From positions 41,750,375 to 41,814,374 of the forward strand of contig NC_081542.1 in assembly GCF_901000735.1 (NCBI RefSeq): a stretch of DNA of 64,000 nucleotides, written 5' to 3'. Position 1 is the stretch's first letter. Each line of letters starts with the position of its first letter. The notes under the pieces were generated by a model. It searched no databases and had not been told where the DNA came from. It saw nothing but the letters and a program-made list of their open reading frames with translations. The DNA comes from Corylus avellana. Its lineage: Eukaryota; Streptophyta; Magnoliopsida; Fagales; Betulaceae. Below are positions 12,638 through 23,836 of this stretch, piece by piece. Position numbers and translations under genes: made by a program.

Positions 12638-13018
12638 CTGCAAACCCATAGATTTACAATGCCAAGAGTCAAAACATGATTAAATGCAATACACAATGCA
12701 TAAAAGTTCTGATTATCAAATGAAAATGTGATGACTCTGATTTTTTAATTGGTTGTACCTATAAGCACTTAAAAGTTTGACATAGAGGCCAAAAGACATG
12801 TATCTGGCTTTTACAAGATACTAAGAATAAAATATGCCCAATGTATCTAGAATTAGCAAATCTGTAAATCCACAAAAACATTAAGACCAAAAGTGCCACT
12901 AAAGGTTCCCGCGACACCTCTATTCTACAACTCTAGTCTCTAGCCACACAAACCAAGACATGGGAAGAAGTTCAAGATACATCAAAGTTAATTGCTTAAC
13001 CAAAATAGTCATCACCTC
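12638..13018. other. Intron-like DNA between SEC23 fragment and the gypsy element
   Basis: No coding signal. In the - strand sense it lies upstream of the acceptor at 12638 and is interrupted by the gypsy insertion at 13018/23832. The original sequence continues at 23837. Confidence 0.4.
13014..13018. repeat. 5-bp target-site duplication (left)
   Basis: ACCTC immediately before the 5' LTR, repeated exactly after the 3' LTR at 23832-23836. Confidence 0.95.
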
Positions 13019-13814
13019 TGTTGGGTCATGGGTTAACTCATTTAAATTTTCAACAGTCTTTAGGCCCAATCTGATAAAGCCCAAGACTCGGACCCAAAAC
13101 TCATAAGTCCGAGACTCCTGTCCGAGACCTTGTGAGCCGAGCCTCTCGAATCCGAGACTATCAAATCCGAGACCCCTATGCCGAGACCGTAAAGTCCGAG
13201 ACTAACTCAGGACATAGAGGTCTCGGTGAAGGGAATGGCTCCGATATCCTAAAAGATACTGCTGTTAATAAATAAGTGATCTTGTTATTTATTAAGGTAT
13301 CGTATCTATTTATAATCCGAATCCTCTATATATATCAGTAAAGATACGCCAGATGAGATCTGAGATCACATGGGCAACCGAATTCCACTCGGATGCGCTA
13401 AACCTAGCACAGCCTGAAAGTTATGACTCTGATCCCCTGATCTCGAGACACTAAAGTCGCGGAACAACTAACAAACATGATCTCTCATTCAAATGTTTGT
13501 TCAGCTGATATCAAGGGATAAGATTCCTGAATATACGGGAAATCAAATCCTCTCCCTGCCTATAAATACAAGTCTTGTTATCAAAGCAAAGGTAATCACA
13601 ACTCTCGTTATAAAAACTTCGTAGTTGTTGACAATATCCCCTTTCTTTCTCTTTCCTGACTTAGGCATCGGAGTGTTCCCACCGGCTCACCCCCAGTCAC
13701 TTCGATCCTTCTTTCTTCTTTGTTGTGCAGTCAAATAGTTCGTGAGTTCGTGTGTTGGTCAACTCAAGCTCGGCAGGCGTGCCACGTCATCATTTGGAAA
13801 ACTGTGCATCAACA
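13019..13814 (+). repeat. 5' LTR of the Tat element
   Basis: 796 bp, TG...CA. A cluster of CCGAGAC/CCGAGCC heptamers lies at about 13080-13230. A TATA box (TATAAATAC, 13561-13569) follows CTCTCCCTGCC and probably fixes the U3/R border just downstream. Compared with the 3' LTR, differences are mostly transitions (about 15 of 18 by eye). Confidence 0.95.
13561..13569 (+). promoter_or_regulatory. LTR TATA box
   Basis: TATAAATAC preceded by a CT-rich stretch. The same box is conserved in the 3' LTR at 23578-23586. It lies about 245 bp before the LTR end, a usual place for a plant LTR promoter. Confidence 0.65.
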
Positions 13815-13817
13815 GTT

Positions 13818-13833
13818 TGGCGCCGTCTGTGGG
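13818..13833 (+). other. Primer-binding site
   Basis: TGGCGCCGTCTGTGGG starts four bases after the 5' LTR. The first nine bases (TGGCGCCGT) are complementary to the 3' end of plant tRNA-Asp; the rest diverges from it. This placement and sequence are usual for Tat/Athila-type gypsy elements. Confidence 0.7.
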
Positions 13834-13869
13834 AAAAGTTGATTTTCATCAGTTCTCTACTAATCCAAA

Positions 13870-15434
13870 ATGGTGACTACCCGTTCCACTACTGCAGCCT
13901 CCAACGCACCACCACCATCCGATCTAGCCGAATTCATGAAGCAGATGTCTAAATCCATGAAGGCTCTGAAAAAGCAGAATGAAGACCTGGCTATAAGGCT
14001 CACAGCCGCTGAGGGCCGTAATAGCCAGAGGGACCAAGAGCGAGCAAGAAGGCGTGAGAGGGAAAGACGAAGGGAAATTCACGATGGGAAGCAAACTGCA
14101 GGTTCACATCGCGATGAGGAAGCAAGTTCAGTCCAAGCTAGCCATCATACTACTGTCCAGAATGAGGAGCATCGTGAGCAGCAGAACCCAAAGAGGTCTC
14201 AGCATACTAGGCCTCGAAGGGTGCAATTTCAAGGGCGAAATGAGACCCAGATGAATGCTGACATGGAAGATTTAAAGAAGAAGTACGAAGAGCTAACTCG
14301 CAAGTTGGCTGCAAAGGATGAAAAAACCCTTGCTGCGGGGTTTATGGATAACACCGACCTGCCTTTCACTGATCGAGTGTTAAGTTTCCCTTTGCCTGAA
14401 AACTTCAAGATGTCTCGCGTCAAGGAGTTTAACGGTAGTGGCGACCCTTCTGAACATATGGAAAGCGTCCGTTGCCACTTTTCCCTTCATAGGTTTCCAG
14501 ATGAAATAGCATGCAAAATCTTTCCTCTCACTTTGAAAGGAGTTGCTCAGGACTGGTTTGCCAGATTGCTTGCCAAGTCAATAGACAGTTTCAAAGAACT
14601 TGGAAGTCTCTTTTTAAGCCAATTCCTGGCTACTAAGAAGAGGAGGAAGCACTCGGCTTGCTTACTGTCATTGCGTCAAGGGAAGGAAGAAAGCCTGAAA
14701 GATTTCATGCATAGTTTTAATAAAGAAAAATTGTTAGTGGATAACCGGGGGATCAAACGGTATTATCCGCATTATGGCATGGAGTCAGGCCAAATGGGCC
14801 TCTAATGGCCGAAGTATCAAAGAGTTCGACAGAAATAACTCTTCCCGAGTTTATCGCCAAGACAGAGGAGTATATTAATCAGGAGGAAATGATTAAGGCT
14901 CTCACGAAAGGTCAGGAGGAAGAAGACCAAGAGAAGGAGGACGCCAAAAAGGAAGAGGACGCCAAAAAGGAGCCACCTATAGCATCCGCTCCGAAGGAAG
15001 AAAGGTTTCAGAAGAGAATAGTAAAGAAGGCTGTACCATCAGTCCCAAAGACAGAACCCCGGCGGCGTGAAGATCGAAGGTTCACACCTTTGAATACCAG
15101 GGTCAACAAAGTGTTTATGGAAATCAGAAGAGACCCAGCTTTCAGGTGGCCGAGTAAGTTGCGGGGTGATCCGAGGAAGCGAGATCGGACGAAGTTCTGC
15201 GAGTACCATAATGATCACGAGCATTTGACGGAAGACTGTATAACCTTGCGACAGGAAATCGAAACTTTCATTAGAAATGGAAGGTTGGTAAGATTCCTAG
15301 CAGGAGAAAGGAACCGAGACGCGGTGCACCAGCAGACCCTCCTGTTGGATGCAAACCGAGCTGAAAGGGGACGAGAGTCGAGACGTGATCAGGATGATGG
15401 TCCTAGAGAAGATCCGAGACCCCCTCGGGAATAA
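13870..15434 (+). pseudogene. gag of the Tat element (one frameshift)
   Basis: Gag forms the particle that packages the RNA. The ATG at 13870 opens 311 codons: a basic, coiled-coil-rich N-terminal part (about residues 25-170) and then the retrotransposon gag core with FPLTLKGVAQDWFARL. A single-base shift in the G run near 14745-14751 ends this frame at 14805; the gag sequence carries on in another frame from there to the TAA at 15432-15434. The second half has EDAKKE repeats and a knuckle-like CEYHNDHEHLTEDC motif (15200-15240) typical of this lineage. The same frame continues into protease after the TAA, so that stop is either a nonsense change or the natural gag/pol boundary. Confidence 0.85.
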
Positions 15435-15437
15435 GGA

Positions 15438-17231
15438 GTGGTAGGCGAGATCCACATCATCGCTGGAGGAATAGCTGGTGGAGGACAGTCTAATTCGGCC
15501 AGGAAAGCCCACGCTAGGAAGACACAGGCTAAGGAAGTCTTTACAGTACAGAGACCGTCCAAAGTTGCAAGAAAGGATTCAATGACCCTTTCTTTCTCTG
15601 AAGAAGATGCCAGGGGGGTAATGCAGCCGCATGATGATCCGTTAGTCGTAACAGTGACAGTGGCCAACCATATGATCCATATAATTTTGGTGGACAATGG
15701 AAGCTCGACCGATGTGCTGTACTGGCCAGTTTTTAAGCAAATGGGTATCGATCGTGATAGGATCACACCATTTAGCTCTCCCCTAGTTGGATTTGCAGGA
15801 GAGCAGGTCCAGCCGATTGGTCTTATTTCACCCCCTGTAACGGCAGGGACAACACCTAAGCAGAAAACTGTGATGGTAAATTTCCTGGTTATTGACCGAC
15901 CAGGTGCCTACAATGCCATTATCAGTAGACCTGCTTTGAATAAGTTGAAGGCCGTAACTTCAACATACCATTTGATGATGAAGTTCCCGACGGAAGGAGT
16001 CGGAGAAGTGAAGGGGGATCAGACCCAAGCGAGAAGATGTTACAATACGTCTCTCAAGAGGGTCTCGGATCCGACTCCTATTGTAATTGGTACAGTAGGT
16101 AGTAATAACAGGAATGACCCAAAGGGAGAGCCAGCTAAACCTCTGGAAGATGTGGTAGTAAGTGGAGACAAGACTTTGAAGATTGGGACACAACTCAGTC
16201 CCAGAATCCGAGACGACCTTATCACCTTCTTAAGAGGGAATTTAGAAGTTTTCGCATGGACTCATAAAGATATGCTAGGAATTGATCCTGAAGACATCCT
16301 CCACCAGCTAAATGTGGATCCGAGTGTGAAGCCGATGAAGCAAAAAAGAAGAAAATTCGCTCCTGAGCGGAATGTGGCCATACCTGAAGAAGTGGAGAAG
16401 CTTCTCAAAGCTCGTTTCATCGAAGAAGTATATTATCCCGATTGGTTAGCCAATGTAGTATTGGTCAAAAAATCCAATGGGAAGTGGAGAATGTGCGTGG
16501 ATTTCACTGACCTCAATAAAGCTTGCCCAAAAGACAGTTTTACATTACCTCGCATTGATGCATTGGTGGACTCAACAGCTGGATATGGCTTACTCAGCTT
16601 CATGGACGCCTTCTCTGGTTACAATCAGATATACATGCATCCAGAAGACTACGAGAAAACTGCGTTCATAACTGACCGAGACCTATACTGTTACAAAGTC
16701 ATGCCCTTCGGTTTGAAGAACGCAGGAGCAACCTACCAGAGGCTGGTAAACAAGATGTTCCGAGACCAAATCGGACGCAATATGAAAGTGTACGTCGATA
16801 ACATGCTAGTCAAGAGTGTGCTGTCACGGGGCCATGTACTCGATTTGCAAGAGACGTTCGCAACCTTGAAGAAGTACGAGATGAAGTTGAATCCCTCAAA
16901 GTGTGCATTCGGAGTTTCATTAGGAAAGTTCCTCGGTTACATGGTGTCCAGCCGAGGAATAGAAGCTAATTCTGAAAAGATACAAGCTGTCTTGGATATG
17001 CAGTCTCCAAAAAACTTGAAGCAGCTCCAGCAATTGACAGGAAGGGTAGTGGCACTGAATCGGTTCATTTCACGATCGACCGATAAGTGTCTTCCGTTTT
17101 TCAAAGTCTTGCGAAAGACCTTTGAATGGGCAAACGAATGTGAAGAAGCCTTCGAACAGCTAAAAGAGTATCTAATGAGCCCTCCTTTGCTGAGCCAGAC
17201 AATACCTGGGAGGTACTATATTTGTATTTAG
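15438..17231 (+). pseudogene. protease-reverse transcriptase part of pol
   Basis: There is no ATG at the start of this open stretch; it follows the gag TAA in the same frame. Residues about 68-185 are an aspartic protease with VDNGSS (D86) in the active-site position; DNG instead of D-T/S-G is common in this lineage. Reverse transcriptase covers about residues 300-480, with LVKKSNGKWRMCVDFTDLNK and FMDAFSGYNQI (first catalytic Asp present). The YVDD box reads YVDN: GAT at 16797-16799 is followed by AAC, so the second catalytic Asp is lost and polymerase activity is not expected. A one-base shift near 17205-17215 truncates the frame before the RNase H. Confidence 0.9.
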
Positions 17232-18181
17232 CCGTATCTCAAACGGCTGTCAGTGCTGCATTAATCCGAGAAGAAGAAGGAATTCAAAAGCCTATATACT
17301 TCATAAGTAGAGCTTTGAGAGGCGTTGAAGAAAGATATCCCCAGATGGAGAAACTGGCTTTCGCCTTGGTTATAGCATCCAGGAAGCTCCGACCTTACTT
17401 CCAAGCTCATACTATCAGGGTATTGACTGAATACCCTTTAAAAAAAGTACTAAGAAAGCTAGATCTGTCGGGAAGATTAGCTAATTGGGCTATAGAGCTA
17501 GGAGAATTCAACATTGAGTTTCTCCCTCTGAATTCTCTCAAGGGCCAGGTACTGGCTGATTTTCTGGCAAAATTCACTAGTTTGCCAGACGTCACCAGCT
17601 GGCCAAGTGATGAGACCTGGGTAATTTATGTAGATGGATCATCTACTAAGAAGCATGGTGGAGTTGGGATAGTAATGATCACACCCGATGGGGAAGAATT
17701 GTGTAATTCAGTGAAGTTGAAGTTTAAAACCACAAATAACGAGGCCGAGTACAAGGCAGTCTTGGCAGGACTCGGTTTAGCTCTTGAAATGGGAGCCAAA
17801 TTTGTGAAAATACGGAGTGATTCCCAGGTCGTCGTAGGACACATCCGAGGCGAATTTGAAGCCAAGGGAGACAAAATGAAGTTATACTTATCTAAAGTAC
17901 AAGACCTGCGAAGTTTGTTCAATAAATTCAGCATTGTGAAAGTTCCGAGGCCGAAAAATGAGAGAGCAGACCAATTGGCCCGAATAGCCTCAACAGCTAA
18001 CGAAGAGATGAAAGCCGAAACTCATATCCAAATTCTTCCACAATCATCCGTTACCGAGACAGTGTCGGTCTCGACAGCCGAGACCATACCCGATTGGCAA
18101 CTGAAAATCGTGGAATACCTGAAAAGAGGAGTACTTCCTTCAGATAAAAAACTGGCTATCCGGTTGAAGGTAAGAGCATAA
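17222..18181 (+). pseudogene. dual RNase H part of pol
   Basis: Residues 1-120 are the usual gypsy RNase H / connection region (YFISRALRGVEERYPQMEKL). Residues about 132-260 are a second RNase H of the archaeal/plant type with its four acidic positions in place: D138 in YVDGS, E174 in NNEAEY, D200 in SDSQ and D250 in ERADQLA. Possession of both is a hallmark of Tat elements. The frame ends with a premature TAA at 18179-18181, and a further TGA at 18260-18262 lies in the same frame before the integrase zinc-binding region. Confidence 0.88.
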
Positions 18182-19328
18182 AGGTTTACAATGATAAATG
18201 GAATCCTTTACAAAAGGGGTTTCATGTTGCCACTCTTAAAATGTGTTTCAAAGGAAGAATGAGGTTATATCCTTAGAGAAATCCATGAAGGGATTTGTGG
18301 AAGCCATTCTGGAGCCAGAATATTGGCACATAAAGCAGTCCGAGCGGGTTTCTATTGGCCCAACATGGATCGGGACAAGGCGAATATAGTCAGGAATTTG
18401 ACAAGTGCCAACGATTCGCTAATATCACTCATCAACTTCCTGAAGACCTGAGTGCAATCTCTTCACCTTGGCCTTCTCCCAATGGGGGGTAGATATAGTA
18501 GGACCATTGCCTCGGAGCAGGGGAGGTGTACGGTTCGCGGTTGTTGCTGTAGACTATTTCACTAAATGGGCAGAGATTAAAGCCTTAGTGAATATCACAG
18601 CCAAGACAATAGAACGATTCTTATGGAAGAACATAATATGCCGTTATGGCATTCCTCACGCTATTGTCACAGATAACGGCAAGCAGTTTGACTGCGACTC
18701 ATTCCGAGCCTAGTGTGTCCAGCTTCGAATAAGGAACTATTATTCGTCTCCAGGGCACCCTCAAGCTAATGGACAGGTAGAGGCTACCAACAAAACAATC
18801 TTCAAGATTTTGAAAAAGAAGCTAGATGATCGAAAAGTTAACTGGGCGGAAGACCTTCCCGAAGTATTATGGGCATACGGAACAACCAAGAGAATTCCAA
18901 CCGAGGAGACGCCATATGCCTTAGCATTTGGGACCGAGGCAGTCATTCCAGCCGAGGTAGGCTCGGGCAGCAATCGTGTAGAGACCTTCAGATCCGAGAC
19001 GAATAACGAGGGTTTACAGCTACACTTGGACTTGCTACAAGAAAAGCGGGATCAAGCCCAGGTGACTATGGCAGCATACCAGGCAAAAGTGACTCAATAT
19101 TTCAATAGGAAGGTCAAGCCTCGAAGCTTCAAAGTGGGAGACATGGTCCTACGTAAAGCTACTCTGGCAACCAAGGACCCTGCTGAGGGAAAACTGGCCC
19201 CTAATTGGGAATGACCTTATAGGGTGATCGAGTGCAGAAGAGCAGGAGCATACCACTTGGAAGATTCCAAAGGTAAGGCTCTTCCGAGGCCATGGAACGC
19301 TGAGCACTTTAAAAAGTACTATGTCTGA
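18182..19328 (+). pseudogene. integrase part of pol, several stops
   Basis: Integrase inserts the cDNA into the genome. The HEGICGSH half of the zinc-binding region is at about 18283-18306. A frameshift near 18400 hits the CxxC half, where the first Cys is also lost. The catalytic core follows (18468 on): WGVDIVGPLP, VTDNGKQF and GQVEATNK carry the D, D and E. In-frame stops are TAG at 18711-18713 and TGA at 19212-19214. The C-terminal part (FKVGDMVLRKA, about 19130) runs to the natural-looking TGA at 19326-19328. Confidence 0.85.
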
Positions 19329-19624
19329 ATACTGTGATAAATGATTTTCTTTGTCATTTCATTATTTTCATTTGAATGAATAAAAGTATCTCAGAGTTAT
19401 GCAGTTTATAAAGCTCAGATGTACAAGATAAATAATTCTATGAGTCTCGAAAAAGATGTCTGTAAAGTCTCTTCCAATTCCTAAAAGAGATGCAACTGAA
19501 AGGAGTCTTCCCTTAACATAACATAACCCAGATTTAAAAGCCTAATAGAATTACCCTGAAGTTAACTCGGAGTAGCATAACTATGAGCAAGTCTGAGGTT
19601 AGATCAAAAAATCTAAATTAAACT

Positions 19625-19750
19625 CCCCGAGACCTGACTCGGGGTAGCAATCAAACTCCCCGAGACCTGACTCAGGGTAGCAATCGACTTCCCCGAGACC
19701 TGACTCGGGGTAGCAATCAAACTCCCCGAGACCAAACTCGGGGTAGCTCA
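19625..19750. repeat. Four tandem repeats of about 30 bp
   Basis: Four units of the form CCCCGAGACCTGACTCGGGG followed by TAGCAATC, slightly diverged, lying between the end of pol and the end of the antisense gene. Each unit is a partial palindrome (CCCCGAG...CTCGGGG). Confidence 0.8.
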
Positions 19751-19863
19751 ACTAAAAGTTAGATTAAAATCACCAAACAAACATCAAAAGGTTATTCTTC
19801 CAAGATCCGTGTCAATACAAAATCCATTTCATTAAAAAGAAATCGGAAGTGTATACAATTACA

Positions 19864-22591
19864 TCATTTTTCTTTAGAAGCAAAAACATGAGTAACGTTG
19901 GGAGCCTCGGCCGATGCGGACTCGGCAGTATTGGCCTCATCATGGTCGGATTCGGCATCTTGACGCTGTTGATCTGAAAAGGGGTCAAAGAAAAATTCTT
20001 TTATCCCAGCTGCATCAGCCATTTGTTCTTGGCCTAAGTTTACCAGTTGCGCCATAGCTGCATCTGAACAGGGGATGTCCTCGATCTTCACCCTGTCAAG
20101 ATCTATCTTCCGGGTCGAGTCCTTAGCCCATGCTCGAAAGGTTTCGAAGCCGAGAATGAGTCTGTCAGCCCAGACAGAGTTTCGAACCCATGAAGCAAAG
20201 GATAGCTGATGCAAATAATTGGCAGCTTGGCCTTTAGCCTCCTTCAACTGAGCCCTCACCTGGACGTATTTGCCTTTGAAGAACTTCAATTTCTCCTCGG
20301 CAACCACCTTGGCTTCAGTTGTCTTCGCCACCAAGGCTTTCTGCTCCAGGAGTTCAGTCTGAGCCAATTCCAGCTGATCCAAGACCCCCATGTGCGTTTC
20401 TCCCAACTGGTTCAGATATTCTCTTATAATGGAATTGTCCTCCTAGAGTCGGTTTATTTCAGCTCGGAGACCCTCAATCTCGGCCGCCAACTCCGTGGCC
20501 TTAGACTCAGCCCTTGTCCGAGCCGTAGCCATCTCGGAAGTTTCGGCCTGCATTATTGACTGCTGTTGGCCCAAGAGCAGCAGCTCCTCGTCTTGCTTAG
20601 CCACTACCTCCTTTAGCCTAGCATTTTCGGCTTCCAGATCAGTGACTAAGCCTTGGAGGGTGTTAGTCTTAGTGGTCGAGTCATTAGCTACCTTCCAGAA
20701 GTAGCAGTACAAAACCAACGACCTCATAATACCCTGAGACAAGGATTTTGTCAGTATATGTATGTATGAAGAAAGAAAGAGAAAGGTAGTATACTTACAG
20801 TAAGTTGGAAAAAAATCATATGCTCTGTAATGCCTTGAGCAGAGATATCACGTTCCATTGTAAGGCTCTCGTGCGGAATTAAATCCACCAGTGCTAAGAA
20901 AGGGTTGCCCTTCAGGTCACCACTGAATTCCGCAAGACGTCCGCCGACAGTCCAATCCACTCCCTGAGGTCTTATTGGCGAAACGAAAGAGAATGAGGTC
21001 TCGGCAACAGACCCTTTCTCGCCTTCCGAGGCCTTCTCGGTAACTTTAGCCTTCCTGGCTGGTGTGGGTGTCGACGTCCGAGCCTTTGCAGCTTTAGGAG
21101 CATGGGCTTCCGGCACTACCTCGACAACAGGGGAGAGAGGTCAAGCTCCTTCGACAGCTACAGTAGGCTCCTCGGTCCTCTCACACACCATCGCTACGGA
21201 GCTGTCTGAATGTTCCACCAACTCTTTATCATCCAAGATGTGTTGGATATTAGAGCCCAAGGGTTGGAGCGATAGAGATCCAACAGGGATTGCAGTCCTA
21301 GCCTCGGCTCCAGCCAAGACCAAGGGAGTGGCATTCAATGGCCGTGCCTGGACAAGCTCGTTCGCAAGAAAGGCCTCAACCTCCGCCACTGGTTTTACCA
21401 CAGGTCCAGGGGCAGCCTTTCGCCTGGCAGCCAGCAAGCTGGCAAATTGGTCATGCACCTTCACCTCTGCCGCTTTTACCAGTGTTCTCTTTTTAGGGTA
21501 AGGAGCTTCGGGTTCCTCAAATTCCTCAGGATCGTCAACCAAGTGCAGAGCCCTAGCTACCCGAGGAGGAGGGTTAAGTTTTGTAGCCCTCGCGTCCATT
21601 TTCAGCGGCCCCGTAGTTCAAAATTGCAGAGCGGCAGGTGGGTCCGCTCTCCCACCAATCTTTAGGGCTCCACCTGTTCGAAGTGGAGGATTCTTCTGCT
21701 TGGGTGACTCGTCCAGTTTGCCTTTACCTTTATCAAGTCTGGCCTTCCGCGGAGTAGCTCCCCAGGTGTTGGCCGCCGGAGGGTCTGAGATAGCAACCTT
21801 TGGGTCTCGGACGACCACGGAAGCAGGTCCCTTTTTACCTCCGCCATCACCTCTTTCCAGTGTGACGAGGCCTCTTCCTTCCGAGGCCGTACTCATTAGC
21901 AATGAATAGCTCAGTAGGCTCTCATGTTTCTGAGTCCACCTTAAGACATCATTCACACGCTGTTGTTCGTCATCAGTGAGGGCTGGCTCTTTAGAGGCAT
22001 TCGCTGCAGGAACGCTGGTTTCCCGAGGCACTCTCGGACCTTGGGCAACTTCAGTAGTATGAAATTCCCACCTGCCTGTTGCAAAAAAGTACTTTCCCTT
22101 CCACGCATGGTTGCTGGAATATTTCTCATCTACGTGAACGAATTTTACTCGTCGTGACTGGAAGTTGTATAAACCATCGCACTTCGGGTTCTTTTGGAGC
22201 TGATATACCATAAAAATTCTCGAGCAATGAGATGGTGTCCCGGTCCGAGCGCCAAAGGCCACAGCAACACGCATGCATAGATAAGTCTCCAGGCGTTGGG
22301 CACAATCTAATGGGGAGCCAGATTCAGATAGCTCAGCAACTCTCGTATAATCGGTGGAAAGGGTAGTTGGAAACCAGCATGGAACATCATCTTGTACAGA
22401 CAAACTTCGTGCGCATCAGAACGCACTATAGCACCTACCCGTTCATCATCGAATCGCAGCTTTACGGATTTGGGGATAAAACACTCCTTCCGAATTCTGG
22501 CTTCATCAGCCTTAGTTAACAACGGCCGCCAGCAGGCTAGGTAGGTGTTGCCGCCGAGGCCGTCAGATCCTGATCCCTCATCTCCAGACAT
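19864..22591 (-). pseudogene. Antisense ORF of the Tat element, probable intron
   Basis: Tat-group elements often carry an extra gene opposite to gag-pol, matching the Pfam 'putative gypsy type transposon' family. Here the - strand opens at ATG 22591 (MSGDEGSGSDGLGG). The hallmark MMFHAGFQLPFPPIIRELLSYL lies near 22320-22390. The gene continues in another frame after a shift, then through acidic/proline-rich sequence to a long coiled coil (20700-20250) and a C-terminal end at 19864. A 65-bp intron is likely at 20798-20734 (ACT/GTAAGTAT donor, TTGTCTCAG acceptor). Breaks: one frameshift near 22310-22400, in-frame stops at 21618 and 21141, and one near 20443. Function is unknown. Confidence 0.75.
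20734..20798 (-). other. Putative 65-bp intron in the antisense ORF
   Basis: On the - strand GTAAGTATAC starts the segment and TTGTCTCAG ends it. Without removing it the frame stops within it (at 20751). Both flanks look like continuous coding sequence of the antisense gene. Confidence 0.55.
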
Positions 22592-22828
22592 GGTGTATAG
22601 GAAGAAGAAAGAAAGCTTTCGAAGAACAAAGGAAGAGCAGAAAACTAGAACTTGAGCGAAAGATAGAGAATGAAAAAAGAAAAGAAGACCACTGTGTTTT
22701 AATAAGACCGCCTTGGTAACGTGCGCATTAAATGCGCTGTGTGGGGCAGGCCTCGGCTAGCGACACGTGGACATACTTTATGACTAGGTTCAATATACCG
22801 ATAAGGTCTCGGAATACCAACCGACGCA

Positions 22829-22916
22829 GCCTAGAAATTTGAAATTCAAATTTTCCCTCCGAAATTTGAAATTTGAATTTTTCCTCCGAAATTTGAAATT
22901 TAAATTTTCCGCCTTA
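22829..22916. repeat. Three tandem copies of a 27-bp AT-rich unit
   Basis: GAAATTTGAAATTxAAATTTT repeated three times with TCCCTCC / TCCTCC spacers, in the leader region of the antisense ORF and close to the 3' LTR. Confidence 0.75.
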
Positions 22917-23020
22917 ATTGTCCGAGACAAGACTCGAAAGATCATTGGTCGTCTCGAAACTTCTCCCAAAAAGCAGGTCTTGGGAGGTAAATTTAAATTT
23001 CTTTAGTTCTACAAACATCG

Positions 23021-23035
23021 AAATTGGGGGGTAAC
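23021..23035 (+). other. Polypurine tract region
   Basis: AAATTGGGGGGTAAC lies directly before the 3' LTR. The G-run is the likely plus-strand primer. Confidence 0.65.
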
Positions 23036-23831
23036 TGTTGGGTCATGGGTCAACCCATTTAAATTTTCAACAGTCTTTAGGCCCAATCTGATAAAGCCCA
23101 AGACTCGGACCCAAAACTCATAAGTCCGAGACTCTTGTCCGAGACCTTGTGAGCCGAGCCTCTCGAATTCGAGACTATCAAATCCGAGACCCCTATGCCG
23201 AGACCGTAAAGTCCGAGACTAACTCAGGACGTAGAGGTCTCGGTGAAGGGAATGACTCCGATATCCTAAAAGATACTGCTGTTAATAAATAAGTGATCTT
23301 GTTATTTATTAAGGTATCGTATCTATTTATAATCCGAATCTTTTATATATATCAGTAAAGATACGCCAGATGAGATCTGAGATCACAAGGGCAACCGAAT
23401 TCCACTCGGATGCACTAAACCTAGCACAGCCTGAAAGCTATGACTCTGATCCCCTGATCTCGAGACACTAAAGTCGCGGAACAACTAACAAACATGATCT
23501 CTCATTCAAATGTTTGTTCAACTGATATCAAGGGATAAGATTCCTGAATATACGGGAAATCAAAGCCTCTCCCTGCCTATAAATACAAGTCCTGTTATCA
23601 AAGCAAAGGTAATCACAACTCTCGTTATAAAAAACTTCGTAGTTGTTGACAATATCCCCTTTCTTTCTCATCCTGACTTAGGCATCGGAGTGTTCCCGCC
23701 GGCTCACCCCCGGTCACTTCGATCCTTCTTTCTTCTTTGTTGTGCAGTCAAATAGTTCGTGAGTTCGTGTGTTGGTCAACTCAAGCTCAGCAGGCGTGCC
23801 ACGTCATCATTTGGAAAACTGTGCATCAACA
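23036..23831 (+). repeat. 3' LTR of the Tat element
   Basis: 796 bp, same ends as the 5' LTR, TATA box at 23578-23586, followed by the target duplication ACCTC (23832-23836). It differs from the 5' LTR by about 18 substitutions and two single-base gaps. Confidence 0.95.
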
Positions 23832-23836
23832 ACCTC

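Larger units (their letters stand above)
13019..23831 (+). mobile_element. Ty3/gypsy LTR retrotransposon, Tat lineage, non-functional
   Basis: A complete element of 10.8 kb. Two 796-bp LTRs start TGTTGGG and end CATCAACA, flanked by the perfect 5-bp target duplication ACCTC (13014-13018 and 23832-23836). Internal order: primer-binding site, gag, protease, reverse transcriptase, RNase H, a second (archaeal-type) RNase H, integrase, tandem repeats, a long antisense ORF, purine tract. The second RNase H and the antisense 3' gene place it in the Tat group. Frameshifts, stop codons and a changed RT active site mean this copy cannot supply its own proteins. By eye the LTRs differ at about 18 positions plus two one-base gaps, so the insertion is fairly recent. 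Confidence 0.93.
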
